This document shows positions 6,850 to 14,588 of a stretch of DNA of 35,590 nt, piece after piece. Within the stretch, counting starts at the first letter, position 1. Every line of letters begins with the position of its first letter. The notes beneath the pieces are model-generated. The model saw only the letters and a program-made list of their open reading frames with translations, ran no database searches and was not told where the DNA came from. Origin of the DNA: Thermoanaerobaculia bacterium (GTDB lineage: Bacteria; Acidobacteriota; Thermoanaerobaculia; Multivoradales; JAHZIX01). The stretch spans positions 1-35,590 of the forward strand of contig JALXFE010000594.1 of NCBI GenBank assembly GCA_027069135.1. The letters are read 5' to 3'. A program made the position numbers and the translations under genes.

Positions 6850-6887
6850 GCTCCGAGGGGAGAAAGGCGCCAAGTAGGCAGAGCACC

Positions 6888-8375
6888 TTGCAAGAACGGC
6901 ACAAAGACGGCACCGAGACGCCGAATCTGGGCGATGTGCCCGCAGATGAGTTCCGGTCGGCGATGCATCGCGTTGCCGACCTGGTCTGCGATTATCTGGA
7001 GGGGGTCGGAGAGTATCCGGTCCTGCCGTCCGTTCGCCCGGGAGACGTGGCCCGGTCCTTGCCGGAATCGGCTCCGGAAGAGCCGGAATCCCTGGAAGCG
7101 ATCCTCGCTGACTACAAGGGGCTCATCGAGCCGAATATCACTCATTGGAACCATCCGGGCTTCTTCGCGTACTTCGCGAATACCGGATCCCGGCCGGGCA
7201 TTTTGGGCGAGACATTGGCGGCCGCCCTCAACGTCAACGCCATGCTCTGGAAGAGCGGGCCAGCGGCGACGGAGCTCGAAGAACGGGTCTGCGATTGGTT
7301 GCGCCAGCTCTTGGAGCTGCCCCCGGAGTTTCGTGGGCACATCAACGATACGGCCTCCATGAGCACTCTCCTGGCTTTGGCGGCGGCTCGCCATCGACTC
7401 TCTGAGTATCAGATTCGGGAGTGCGGCATGGGGGGGCGCTCAGATATCCCGGCGCTGGTGGTCTATGCCAACGAGCAAGTCCACTCGTCTATCGACAAGG
7501 CGATGATCGTGCTCGGCTTGGGTCATGAGAATCTCCGCCGGGTGGACACCGATCTGGCCTACCGCCTGGACTCTAGGCACCTGGAGGCCCTCATCCGGGA
7601 AGATCTGGCCGCCGGGCACCGGCCCATAGCCGTAGTCGCGACGGTGGGTACCACCTCGACGACGGCCATCGATCCGGTGGAGGAGATCGCTCAAATCTGC
7701 CGGCGCCACGATCTATGGCTCCACGTCGACGCCGCCTACGGGGGTAGCGCTGGAATCTGTCCGGAGCTACGGGCACAGATGAAGGGGCTGGAGTCGGCAA
7801 GCTCCATCGTCGTCAATCCCCATAAGTGGCTCTTTGTACCGATGGATTGCTCGGTTCTCTTCGTGCGGGATAAGGAGGGCTTCGAATCGACCTTCTCGCT
7901 CCTGCCGGAGTATTTGAAAACCCCGGAGAACACTGCGGAAGCTGCCAGCAGGCCTACGGATCTCATGAACCTCGGCGTGCAGTTGGGGCGTCGGTTCCGA
8001 TCCCTCAAGCTGTGGATGGTGATGCGGGCCTTCGGCGTTTCCGGCTTGCGTGCGCGGATACGTGAACATTGTCGTTTGGCCCAGCTCTTCGCCGGTTGGG
8101 TGGAAGCGGATCCCCGTTTTGAGCTCAGAGCGCCGGTGCCCTTCAGCCTGGTCTGCTTTCGAGCGGTTCTCGGGGAGAGCGGTGAAGAGCAGGATCGGCT
8201 CAACGAGGCCATCTTGGCGAGGGTCAACGCCGCCGGACCGGTTTTTCTCTCCCACACCCAACTCGAGGGGCGGTGGGTCCTGCGTCTTTCCATCGGGAAT
8301 CTCCGGACGACCGAGAAGCACGTCGTCCAGGCCTGGGATCTGATCCGCGAAGCTTGGGAATCTGTTGCCCTCTAG
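6888..8375 (+). CDS. PLP-dependent group II amino-acid decarboxylase
   Basis: This encodes 495 residues from TTG 6888. No ATG lies upstream of the conserved FRSAMHRVADLVCDYLEG, so a non-ATG start is needed, though the exact codon is uncertain. The family is that of aromatic L-amino-acid, tyrosine and glutamate decarboxylases, which use pyridoxal phosphate in the cytoplasm to make amines. Motifs are THWNHPGFFAYFANTGS, DTASMSTLLALAAAR, HVDAAYGGSAGICPE (cofactor Asp) and VVNPHKWLFVPMDCSV with the Schiff-base Lys313. The fold and the THWNHPGFFAYF segment favour the aromatic-amino-acid branch over glutamate, but the substrate is not provable here. It stops 92 nt before the next PLP enzyme on the same strand. 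Confidence 0.92.
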   Translation: MQERHKDGTETPNLGDVPADEFRSAMHRVADLVCDYLEGVGEYPVLPSVRPGDVARSLPESAPEEPESLEAILADYKGLIEPNITHWNHPGFFAYFANTGSRPGILGETLAAALNVNAMLWKSGPAATELEERVCDWLRQLLELPPEFRGHINDTASMSTLLALAAARHRLSEYQIRECGMGGRSDIPALVVYANEQVHSSIDKAMIVLGLGHENLRRVDTDLAYRLDSRHLEALIREDLAAGHRPIAVVATVGTTSTTAIDPVEEIAQICRRHDLWLHVDAAYGGSAGICPELRAQMKGLESASSIVVNPHKWLFVPMDCSVLFVRDKEGFESTFSLLPEYLKTPENTAEAASRPTDLMNLGVQLGRRFRSLKLWMVMRAFGVSGLRARIREHCRLAQLFAGWVEADPRFELRAPVPFSLVCFRAVLGESGEEQDRLNEAILARVNAAGPVFLSHTQLEGRWVLRLSIGNLRTTEKHVVQAWDLIREAWESVAL

Positions 8376-8467
8376 CCCTCCGAAGGGCCGAGGGCCGTAC
8401 GGAGAGAGCTGGGCTGCTAGACTCGGAGACCTTCCGGACCCGCGAGGCTCGGGATGAGGGGAGTACC

Positions 8468-10279
8468 TTGAAGAAACAAGAAGCACGCGGTGGAAAAGAC
8501 TCTCGGCACAAGCTTCTGGAGACGATCCGCGCCGGGTTGATCGGAGATGACCAGACCATGGCAGGTCCCTTCGGTCGACGTCGCATCATCTATGCGGACT
8601 ACACCGCGTCCGGTCGTGCGCTTTCGTTCCTGGAGGATTTCATCCGGGATGAGGTTCTACCCTTCTACGCCAACACCCATTCGGCAAGCTCCGCAACAGG
8701 TCTTCAGGTCACCCGCTACCGCGAGGGAGCTCGCAAGATCATCCACGATTCTCTGGGCGGAGGCGACGAAGACGTCGTCATCTTCTGTGGCTCCGGGGCG
8801 ACCGGCGCCATCCACAAGCTGATCTCAATTCTCAATTTGGCTCTTCCGCCGGATTTGGATTCTCGCTACCGGCTGGCAGAGCAGATTCCTCCGTCGGAGC
8901 GACCGGTGGTGTTCATCGGCCCCTACGAGCATCACTCCAACGAGGTGCTGTGGCGGGAGACCATCGCCGACGTGGTCGTCATCGACGAGGATCCGGATGG
9001 CCAGATCGATCTCGAAGAGCTCGAGCGACAGCTCCGGGCCCACGGCGACCGGCCCCTGAAGATCGGTACCTTCTCGGCGGCCTCCAACGTCACGGGAATC
9101 CTCTCCGATGTTCGAGGGATCTCTCGCCTGCTGCACCGGTATGACGCCCTCGCCTTTTGGGATTACGCCGCCGCAGCTCCCTATGTTCCCATCGATATGA
9201 ATCCTCGAAACGAGGAAGGAACCATCGTAGGCAGCTACCTGGACGCGGTTTTTATTTCTCCCCACAAATTCGTCGGTGGGCCCGGAACCCCGGGAGTGCT
9301 AGCGGTGCGCAAGAGCCTGCTCCACAATCGGGTGCCGACGGTTCCCGGCGGGGGGACGGTGTCCTACGTCAGCTCCTCAGAGCATCATTACGTACCGGAT
9401 CCGGTGCATCGGGAAGAAGGTGGAACACCGGCGATCATCGAGTCTATCCGCGCGGGTTTGGTGTTTCAGCTCAAACGGGCCGTCGGAGAGGAGCTGATCG
9501 CCGAACGGGAGCAACGCTTCGTCTGTGAGGCCATCGAGACCTGGGGCGGGATTCCTCACCTACAGATCCTGGGAAACCCTCGAGCTCACCGCCTGGCGAT
9601 CATTTCCTTTGTCATCGGTTACGACGAGGACCGTTTTCTCCACCACAACTTCGTCGTGGCTTTGTTGAGCGATCTCTTTGGGATCCAGGCCCGAGGAGGT
9701 TGCTCTTGCGCCGGGCCCTACGGCCATCGATTGTTGGGTATCGGCTTGGATCGATCGCAGAAATTCATGGAGTGCATTCTCCGGGGGTCCGAAGGTGTCA
9801 AGCCGGGATGGGTGCGGGTGGGGTTCAACTATTTCGTTTCGGACGTGACCTTCCGCTACATTCTCGAGGCTGTGAGCCTGATCGCCCAGGAAGGGTGGAA
9901 GCTCCTGCCGCAGTATCGCTTCGATCCTCTGACCGGTGAATGGCACCATACCCGATCCAACTCGGAGGAGGTCTTCGGGCTCGAAGATCTCTCCTACGAC
10001 AGTGGCGCGTTGGAGTTCCGGCACGTGCATCGGCGCTCTTGCGAAGCGGCGCTGGCGGAGTATCTCAGGGACGCCCGCCGGGCCTTTGACGACGCCCCGC
10101 AGGCTGCCGCCCCGTTGCTGGAAGAGGAACCGATTTGGGATCACGGCACCGAGAGCCTTCGTTGGTTCCCGTTGCCCGGGGAAGCGGCGGCTCGTCTCTA
10201 CCGCGAGGAAAAAGTCTCGATGTCGACGGTGGGTACCGGCAGCGGGCCCTCTCCGGAGTCACCGATCCTCAGGAAGTAG
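8468..10279 (+). CDS. cysteine-desulfurase-like class V aminotransferase with long C-terminal extension
   Basis: The open frame reaches back to 8273 but overlaps the decarboxylase there. TTG 8468, preceded by GAGGGGAG, is the best start and gives 603 residues. The PLP fold-type I core spans ~30-470: YADYTASGRALSFLEDFI, FCGSGATGAIHKLI, EHHSNEVLWRE, DYAAAAPYVPID, and SPHKFVGGPGTPG with the cofactor Lys267. RGGCSCAGPYGHRLLG carries Cys412 and Cys414 where SufS-type desulfurases have their catalytic loop Cys. The extra ~130 C-terminal residues match nothing I recognise. A desulfurase or Cys-lyase role is plausible but unproven. The 3' end overlaps the convergent gene by 11 bp. Confidence 0.82.
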   Translation: MKKQEARGGKDSRHKLLETIRAGLIGDDQTMAGPFGRRRIIYADYTASGRALSFLEDFIRDEVLPFYANTHSASSATGLQVTRYREGARKIIHDSLGGGDEDVVIFCGSGATGAIHKLISILNLALPPDLDSRYRLAEQIPPSERPVVFIGPYEHHSNEVLWRETIADVVVIDEDPDGQIDLEELERQLRAHGDRPLKIGTFSAASNVTGILSDVRGISRLLHRYDALAFWDYAAAAPYVPIDMNPRNEEGTIVGSYLDAVFISPHKFVGGPGTPGVLAVRKSLLHNRVPTVPGGGTVSYVSSSEHHYVPDPVHREEGGTPAIIESIRAGLVFQLKRAVGEELIAEREQRFVCEAIETWGGIPHLQILGNPRAHRLAIISFVIGYDEDRFLHHNFVVALLSDLFGIQARGGCSCAGPYGHRLLGIGLDRSQKFMECILRGSEGVKPGWVRVGFNYFVSDVTFRYILEAVSLIAQEGWKLLPQYRFDPLTGEWHHTRSNSEEVFGLEDLSYDSGALEFRHVHRRSCEAALAEYLRDARRAFDDAPQAAAPLLEEEPIWDHGTESLRWFPLPGEAAARLYREEKVSMSTVGTGSGPSPESPILRK

Positions 10280-10907
10280 GGGAGGCACCGGAGGGGAACC
10301 GCTCGCGAACTTCCTCCTCTACAGAGAAGGCCTCGTCCGGGTGGTGGCGAAATCTTCCTTGAAGAGAGTAGGCCTGGGCCTCGTGAGCGATGGCCGGATA
10401 GTCGAAGCCCACCTGCACCATGCTCTCGATATAGCCGCGGACGAACCCTTCCGTGCCCAAGGTCCGGTATTGGGTCAAGTGGACCAATTCGTGAAAGAGG
10501 AGCCCGATCCACCTCCGGGTTCCCGGCTGAGTCCGAGACTCCACCACCACTACGGTATCGATGAACGCGATCCCGGACGCTCCGCGCATGTCGTAGAGCA
10601 AGCTCCCGTCCGCCCGCCTCCCGAAGTCTTCTACGAAGGGTGGGTTGGTGATCCGGGGAGCCGTGGCGATTCGGGTCTGCTCCAGCAATCCCTTGGGGAA
10701 AAAGGGATCTAAAGCACGCCGTTCCGTCTTACTCAGGGGACGACCCTGGGGTCGGTGGAGCTTGCGCTGTCCTTCCACCCAGGACACAGCTCGCGGGATC
10801 GCCGGTCGAAGCTCTTCGAGGGTCGGTTCACTGCGGAGGCTTCGGGGAAGAGCCAGAGCGAGGAGAGCTGCCAGGGCTCCCAAGACGATGAGGATAGGGC
10901 GTCGCAT
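10269..10907 (-). CDS. membrane-anchored putative metallopeptidase (HELVH)
   Basis: This encodes 212 residues from ATG 10907, which sits right before the basic-hydrophobic N-terminus MRRPILIVLGALAALLALAL (signal peptide or anchor). An upstream in-frame ATG at 10946 would bury that signal. The putative zinc site is LLFHELVHLTQYRTLG (His139, Glu140, His143), and a later HEAQAY near residue 170 could supply the third ligand. The rest resembles small secreted HExxH proteins of unknown substrate. Its 3' end overlaps the convergent desulfurase-like gene by 11 bp. The first ~70 codons and the 57 bp before the start are duplicated at 28296-28564. Confidence 0.75.
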   Translation of the reverse strand: MRRPILIVLGALAALLALALPRSLRSEPTLEELRPAIPRAVSWVEGQRKLHRPQGRPLSKTERRALDPFFPKGLLEQTRIATAPRITNPPFVEDFGRRADGSLLYDMRGASGIAFIDTVVVVESRTQPGTRRWIGLLFHELVHLTQYRTLGTEGFVRGYIESMVQVGFDYPAIAHEAQAYSLQGRFRHHPDEAFSVEEEVRERFPSGASPTS

Positions 10908-10964
10908 CTCGCGGCTGAGGATACCAGCCTCGAAGAGAATTCCCATTGAACCCGGCGGTTGCAG
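10696..10964 (+). repeat. 269-bp repeat, copy A (partner 28296-28564)
   Basis: This stretch matches 28296-28564 in direct orientation, at an offset of exactly 17,600 bp. I count six mismatches and no gaps. They form two clusters of three near the ends (10725-10732 and 10941-10943), and the 208 bp between them are identical. It covers the upstream region and first ~70 codons of the metallopeptidase gene. Confidence 0.93.
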
Positions 10965-10983
10965 CTAATGTCCCTTGCGGATT

Positions 10984-13842
10984 CTAGGGAGCTTCCGCCG
11001 GAGCGGATTGAGCGGCTTGCTTCTCCCCGGCGAGGTTTTCAAATTTGAGGAGCTCTTCTTGCTCCTTTAGCAATTCTGGATTCTGCAGGGCCTTGTAGGC
11101 CCATGTCAGGGCTCGCCGGAGACTTCGTCGACTGGGGTGTCCCGGGGGGAAGAGATCCAGGAGAAGGGGTTCGACCTCTAGCAGAATAGGTTCCGCTTCT
11201 GCCGCGCGGTCTTGGCGGAGCAAGCAATAGGCCAAGTACCTTGCCGCCTGGGTGATGCGGCGCCGGGGTCGATCCGGATGGGATTTCCAGAGCAGGAAAG
11301 CTTCGCGATAGTGGGTTTCCGCTGTCTCGAAGTCGTCGGCCCGGATAGCCAGCAAGCCGAGCTCCGCGAGGGGAAAGGCAGCGCCGGTGGCCTCAACCGG
11401 TGGCAAGCCACGAAAGGCCTCGAGGCTTTGTAGTTGCATCTCCCGAGCTTCTTCCCATCGATCGAGGGCTCCTAATGTACTGCCGTAACCACTCCGCATG
11501 AGGGCGACCCGCCGATGGTGTTCCGGGTAGATGGCCTCAACGGTTTCGAGGGCTCCACGAAGCATGGCTTCCGCTTCGTCCAGACGCTGGGTCCTGGCGA
11601 GGAGGACACCTAAGTTGAACCGGCGATTCGCGATCTGTGGATGATCTTGGCCCAGGAGCGGTAGTTCTTCTTCGATCAAAGCTCGGAAGATGGCCTCGGC
11701 CTCTCGATTCTGCCCGAGAGATCCGATCGCGCCGGCTAGGTATCCCTTGGCCTCTCGTACCTTTGGGTGACCCTCTCCGAGGGCGGGCTCGAGGATTTCG
11801 AGAGCGCGGGTGATCAGCTCCTTGCCCCGGGTAGCTTCTCCCTGGTAAAGAACGAGTTCAGCCTGTGAGGTCAAGACGATACCCACTTCCGGCGACTCTG
11901 GTCCGTAACGTCGGGCCTGTATCTCGAGAGCTCTCTTAAGGGGGCCGTCGGCCTTGCCGAAGGTGGTGCGTTCCATATAGACCCGACCGAGCTCCAACAG
12001 CGTCGTAGCGAAGTCCGGATGGTCTGTCGACGACGAGGCCTCGAATCCTGCCAAGACCTCCTGGAGCAGTACTTCGGCGGTCTGCCAGTCGGCGTTCTCC
12101 CGAGCCACATGGGCGAGCACGCGAAGGGCCTGCCCTTTCAAGCGCACCGCAAGATCCGGTGTCTCCGTGCCGATCGCCAGAGCACGGTTTGCATACTCCT
12201 GCGCGCCTTGAAAGTTACTGCGGTCCAATTCTGTCCGGGCGAGAGCCACGAGGGTTCGGGCCTTCTCTTCCCTCGGTTTTTCCACGGAAATCGGCCCCTC
12301 CTGCAAGGCCTCCAAGAGAAGCTCCTGGGCTTGATCCAAGGCGCCCAGACCCAGGTAGGCCTCACCCATGGCTCGCAGCAATGTGGTCCGGACCTGAGGC
12401 TGCTTCTCCAACTCTCGCGCAATCCGAGCAGTGCCGCGGTCTAGCATCTGCCGTGCGGTCACGTTCCCGTCCGCTTGCAGCGGGTCCGCTTGCGCGAAGG
12501 TCTCGATGAGAAATCCCTCCACGGCCCGTGCCCGGTCTCGCTCCTTGGCCGTACGGTGCGCTTGTTCTGCCATGGCGACGGCGAAGCCCAGGGTGAGGAG
12601 AAATCCGCTGCCGGTAGCCACGGCCAGGGTACGGTGCCGACGGAGGAACTTTTGGGCCTTGTAGAGGCCGTTACCGCGCCGCGCCTGGACCGGGAACCCT
12701 TGGAGATACTGGTGCAGGTCGTCGGCGAAGGCTTCCACCGACGGGTACCGCTGGGCCGGTTCCTTCCGCAGGGATTTGAGGAGGATGGCGTCGAGGTCTC
12801 CCATGAGCCTCCGGCGCAGAGCCCGATGGGGGATTCCTGGCAAGGCCTCGCCGTCGGCCGAAGTGTCATCGATCGCGGCGCTGGGGGTCGTCGGATCCTC
12901 TTCGGCGATGGCCCGGGCCATCCGTGCAGAGCTGCTGCGGTGCTCGGCGAAGGGTATGCGGCCGGTGAGGAGATGATAGGCGAGGAGCCCCAAGGCATAA
13001 ACATCCGTGGCGGTGGTGACGGCCTTGCCGTCGACCTGCTCTGGGCTCGCGAACAGAGGCGTCAGGGGGTGGCCCCGCGTCGCGATGGCCGGGTCCTCGG
13101 CTCCGGCTTCCGGGGTTCCCAGGAGCTTGGCGACTCCGAAATCCAGGAGCTTCGGGTTCCCTTCCTCGTCGACGAGGATATTGGCTGGCTTGAGGTCTCG
13201 GTGGATGACCAGATGGCGGTGGGCGAGCTGTACCGCCTCACAGACTCTCAAGAGAATCTGCAGCCGCTCATCGACTCCCAGACGGTGCTCCTCACAATGT
13301 TCGTCGATGGGCTTTCCCGGAACGTATTCCATGACGAAATAGGGTTGTCCGTCGCCGGCGGTGCCGGCGTCGTAGAGCCGAGCGATATTGGGATGCTCGA
13401 GGCGAGCGAGGATGTTGCGCTCCCGACGAAACCGGCGGACCAGATGGTTGCCGGCCCCAGGGCTCACCAGCTTCAAGGCGACGAGCTTGTCGAAGGCTTC
13501 ATCGTCCCGGCGAGCCAGGTAGACGGTTCCCATTCCACCGCGGCCGAGAAGCTTCTCGATCCGGTAGGCACCGATCTGGGTACCGAGATCTATGGTCTCG
13601 GACAGCCCCGACGGCCCGGGATCTTGCCTCCAGGCCTGCCACTGCTCGCTTTCGAGGTAGCCGGCGCTGGCTTCTAGGGCAGAAACGAATCTGGTGACGC
13701 GTTGGAGAAGGTCCGCATCGCCTCCGCAGGCCTGGGCGAGAAAAGCGGATCGTTCCTCGGCTGGGATCTCGAGAGCAGATTCTGCGAGAGATTCGATAAG
13801 GTCCCGCGTCGCAGCTGGGAGCCCACGAGCAAGATGGCTCAA
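10984..13842 (-). CDS. Ser/Thr protein kinase with transmembrane helix and TPR repeats
   Basis: This encodes 952 residues. Translation most likely starts at TTG 13842, whose last two bases overlap the sigma-factor stop (TTGA), so the two genes are coupled. A helical N-terminal ~85 residues is followed by a PknB-like kinase domain (~93-375): LLGRGGMGTVYLARR, VALKLV with Lys124, HRDLKPANIL with Asp216, DFGVAKLLG with Asp234, and ATDVYALGLLAYHLLTGRIP. All catalytic residues are present. One transmembrane helix (TGSGFLLTLGFAVAMA, ~415-430) is followed by many TPR units to ~940, for example AYLGLGALDQAQELLLEAL. The TPRs would lie outside the cytoplasm, so it may sense an envelope signal and control the linked sigma factor. 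That link is inferred from coupling. Confidence 0.93.
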   Translation of the reverse strand: MSHLARGLPAATRDLIESLAESALEIPAEERSAFLAQACGGDADLLQRVTRFVSALEASAGYLESEQWQAWRQDPGPSGLSETIDLGTQIGAYRIEKLLGRGGMGTVYLARRDDEAFDKLVALKLVSPGAGNHLVRRFRRERNILARLEHPNIARLYDAGTAGDGQPYFVMEYVPGKPIDEHCEEHRLGVDERLQILLRVCEAVQLAHRHLVIHRDLKPANILVDEEGNPKLLDFGVAKLLGTPEAGAEDPAIATRGHPLTPLFASPEQVDGKAVTTATDVYALGLLAYHLLTGRIPFAEHRSSSARMARAIAEEDPTTPSAAIDDTSADGEALPGIPHRALRRRLMGDLDAILLKSLRKEPAQRYPSVEAFADDLHQYLQGFPVQARRGNGLYKAQKFLRRHRTLAVATGSGFLLTLGFAVAMAEQAHRTAKERDRARAVEGFLIETFAQADPLQADGNVTARQMLDRGTARIARELEKQPQVRTTLLRAMGEAYLGLGALDQAQELLLEALQEGPISVEKPREEKARTLVALARTELDRSNFQGAQEYANRALAIGTETPDLAVRLKGQALRVLAHVARENADWQTAEVLLQEVLAGFEASSSTDHPDFATTLLELGRVYMERTTFGKADGPLKRALEIQARRYGPESPEVGIVLTSQAELVLYQGEATRGKELITRALEILEPALGEGHPKVREAKGYLAGAIGSLGQNREAEAIFRALIEEELPLLGQDHPQIANRRFNLGVLLARTQRLDEAEAMLRGALETVEAIYPEHHRRVALMRSGYGSTLGALDRWEEAREMQLQSLEAFRGLPPVEATGAAFPLAELGLLAIRADDFETAETHYREAFLLWKSHPDRPRRRITQAARYLAYCLLRQDRAAEAEPILLEVEPLLLDLFPPGHPSRRSLRRALTWAYKALQNPELLKEQEELLKFENLAGEKQAAQSAPAEAP

Positions 13843-14453
13843 ACCTCTTCCCCGACCGCCAATTCTTCGTAGAGCCAAGCCTGCGCCAGCCGCCAGTCTC
13901 GTTCTACCGTAGCGCGGGAGCAGCCGAGAATCTCCGCCGTCTCGACGTTTGTGAAGCCCCCGAAGAAGCGCAGCTCCACCACCTTGGCCTTGCGCAGGTC
14001 TACGGTTTCGAGGGCCGTCAGAGCATCATCGAGCTTCACGAGTTCCGCCGACGGCTCATCCGCCAACGTTGGCACCTGATCCAAGGCGAGAGCTTTCTTG
14101 CCGGAACCGCGTTTCAGGTAGCCCCGGTGGCGGGCGTGGTCCACCAGTACCCGACGCATGGCCTGAGCGGCCACGGCAAAGAAGTGGTGGCGGTCCTTCC
14201 AATCCCGGGATCCCCCTTTGGCAAAGCGGAGATAGGCCTCGTTGATGAGCTCCGTAGCCTGCAGGGTGTGATCCCAGCGCTCTTTTCCCAGGTAACTTTG
14301 GGCGAGGCGGCGCAACTCGCTGTAGACCTCCTTCAGTAGATTTTCCTCCGCCTCGGTCCGCCCGTCGCGCCAGGCGTTCAAGAGCTGTGTGACGGTTCCG
14401 GTTTCTGGCTCATGTATCGGATGTCGATTCCCGGCCCGATCGTGCTCGTCCAT
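13839..14453 (-). CDS. ECF-type RNA polymerase sigma factor
   Basis: This encodes 204 residues. ATG 14453 has GGGAG six bases upstream. Another in-frame ATG at 14459 has no spacing to that site. Region 2 covers ~40-105 (LRRLAQSYLGKERWDHTLQA, then AQAMRRVLVDHARHRGYLKR). Region 4 covers ~150-200, with a helix-turn-helix (TNVETAEILGCSRATVERDW). The HTLQATELINEAYLRF stretch is typical of the ECF subgroup found with Ser/Thr kinases in Acidobacteriota and Planctomycetota. No anti-sigma gene is adjacent. Coupling to the downstream kinase gene suggests phosphorylation-based control, as described for some ECF/kinase pairs. Targets are unknown, though the divergent secreted-protein gene is a natural candidate. 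Confidence 0.92.
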   Translation of the reverse strand: MDEHDRAGNRHPIHEPETGTVTQLLNAWRDGRTEAEENLLKEVYSELRRLAQSYLGKERWDHTLQATELINEAYLRFAKGGSRDWKDRHHFFAVAAQAMRRVLVDHARHRGYLKRGSGKKALALDQVPTLADEPSAELVKLDDALTALETVDLRKAKVVELRFFGGFTNVETAEILGCSRATVERDWRLAQAWLYEELAVGEEV

Positions 14454-14459
14454 TTCCAT

Positions 14460-14588
14460 CTCCCATCTGCGCGGCAACCCAGTATTTCAAACAACTCCAG
14501 GTGGGTGAGGGTATTCCCCGACAGATCTCGCTGTGCATTGGATGACGACAGATTCCATTCATGGACGTTCCCCGAGAGGATCCGAGCT
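14460..14588. promoter_or_regulatory. divergent intergenic region, sigma factor / secreted modular protein
   Basis: This 129-bp gap separates the divergent starts at 14453 and 14589, so it must hold promoters for both directions or upstream signals. No clear housekeeping -35/-10 pair stands out by eye. An ECF-type promoter recognised by the adjacent sigma factor is possible but not identified. Confidence 0.4.

Noticed and set aside
5959-6873. 304-codon minus-strand open frame opposite the DsbA-like lipoprotein gene
   Set aside because: It mirrors a clearly real gene with CPYC and cis-Pro motifs, and the antisense product is an artefact of codon bias.
12475-13677. 400-codon plus-strand open frame opposite the kinase domain
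   Set aside because: The kinase on the minus strand has complete catalytic motifs, and the plus-strand product lacks any domain signs or start signals.
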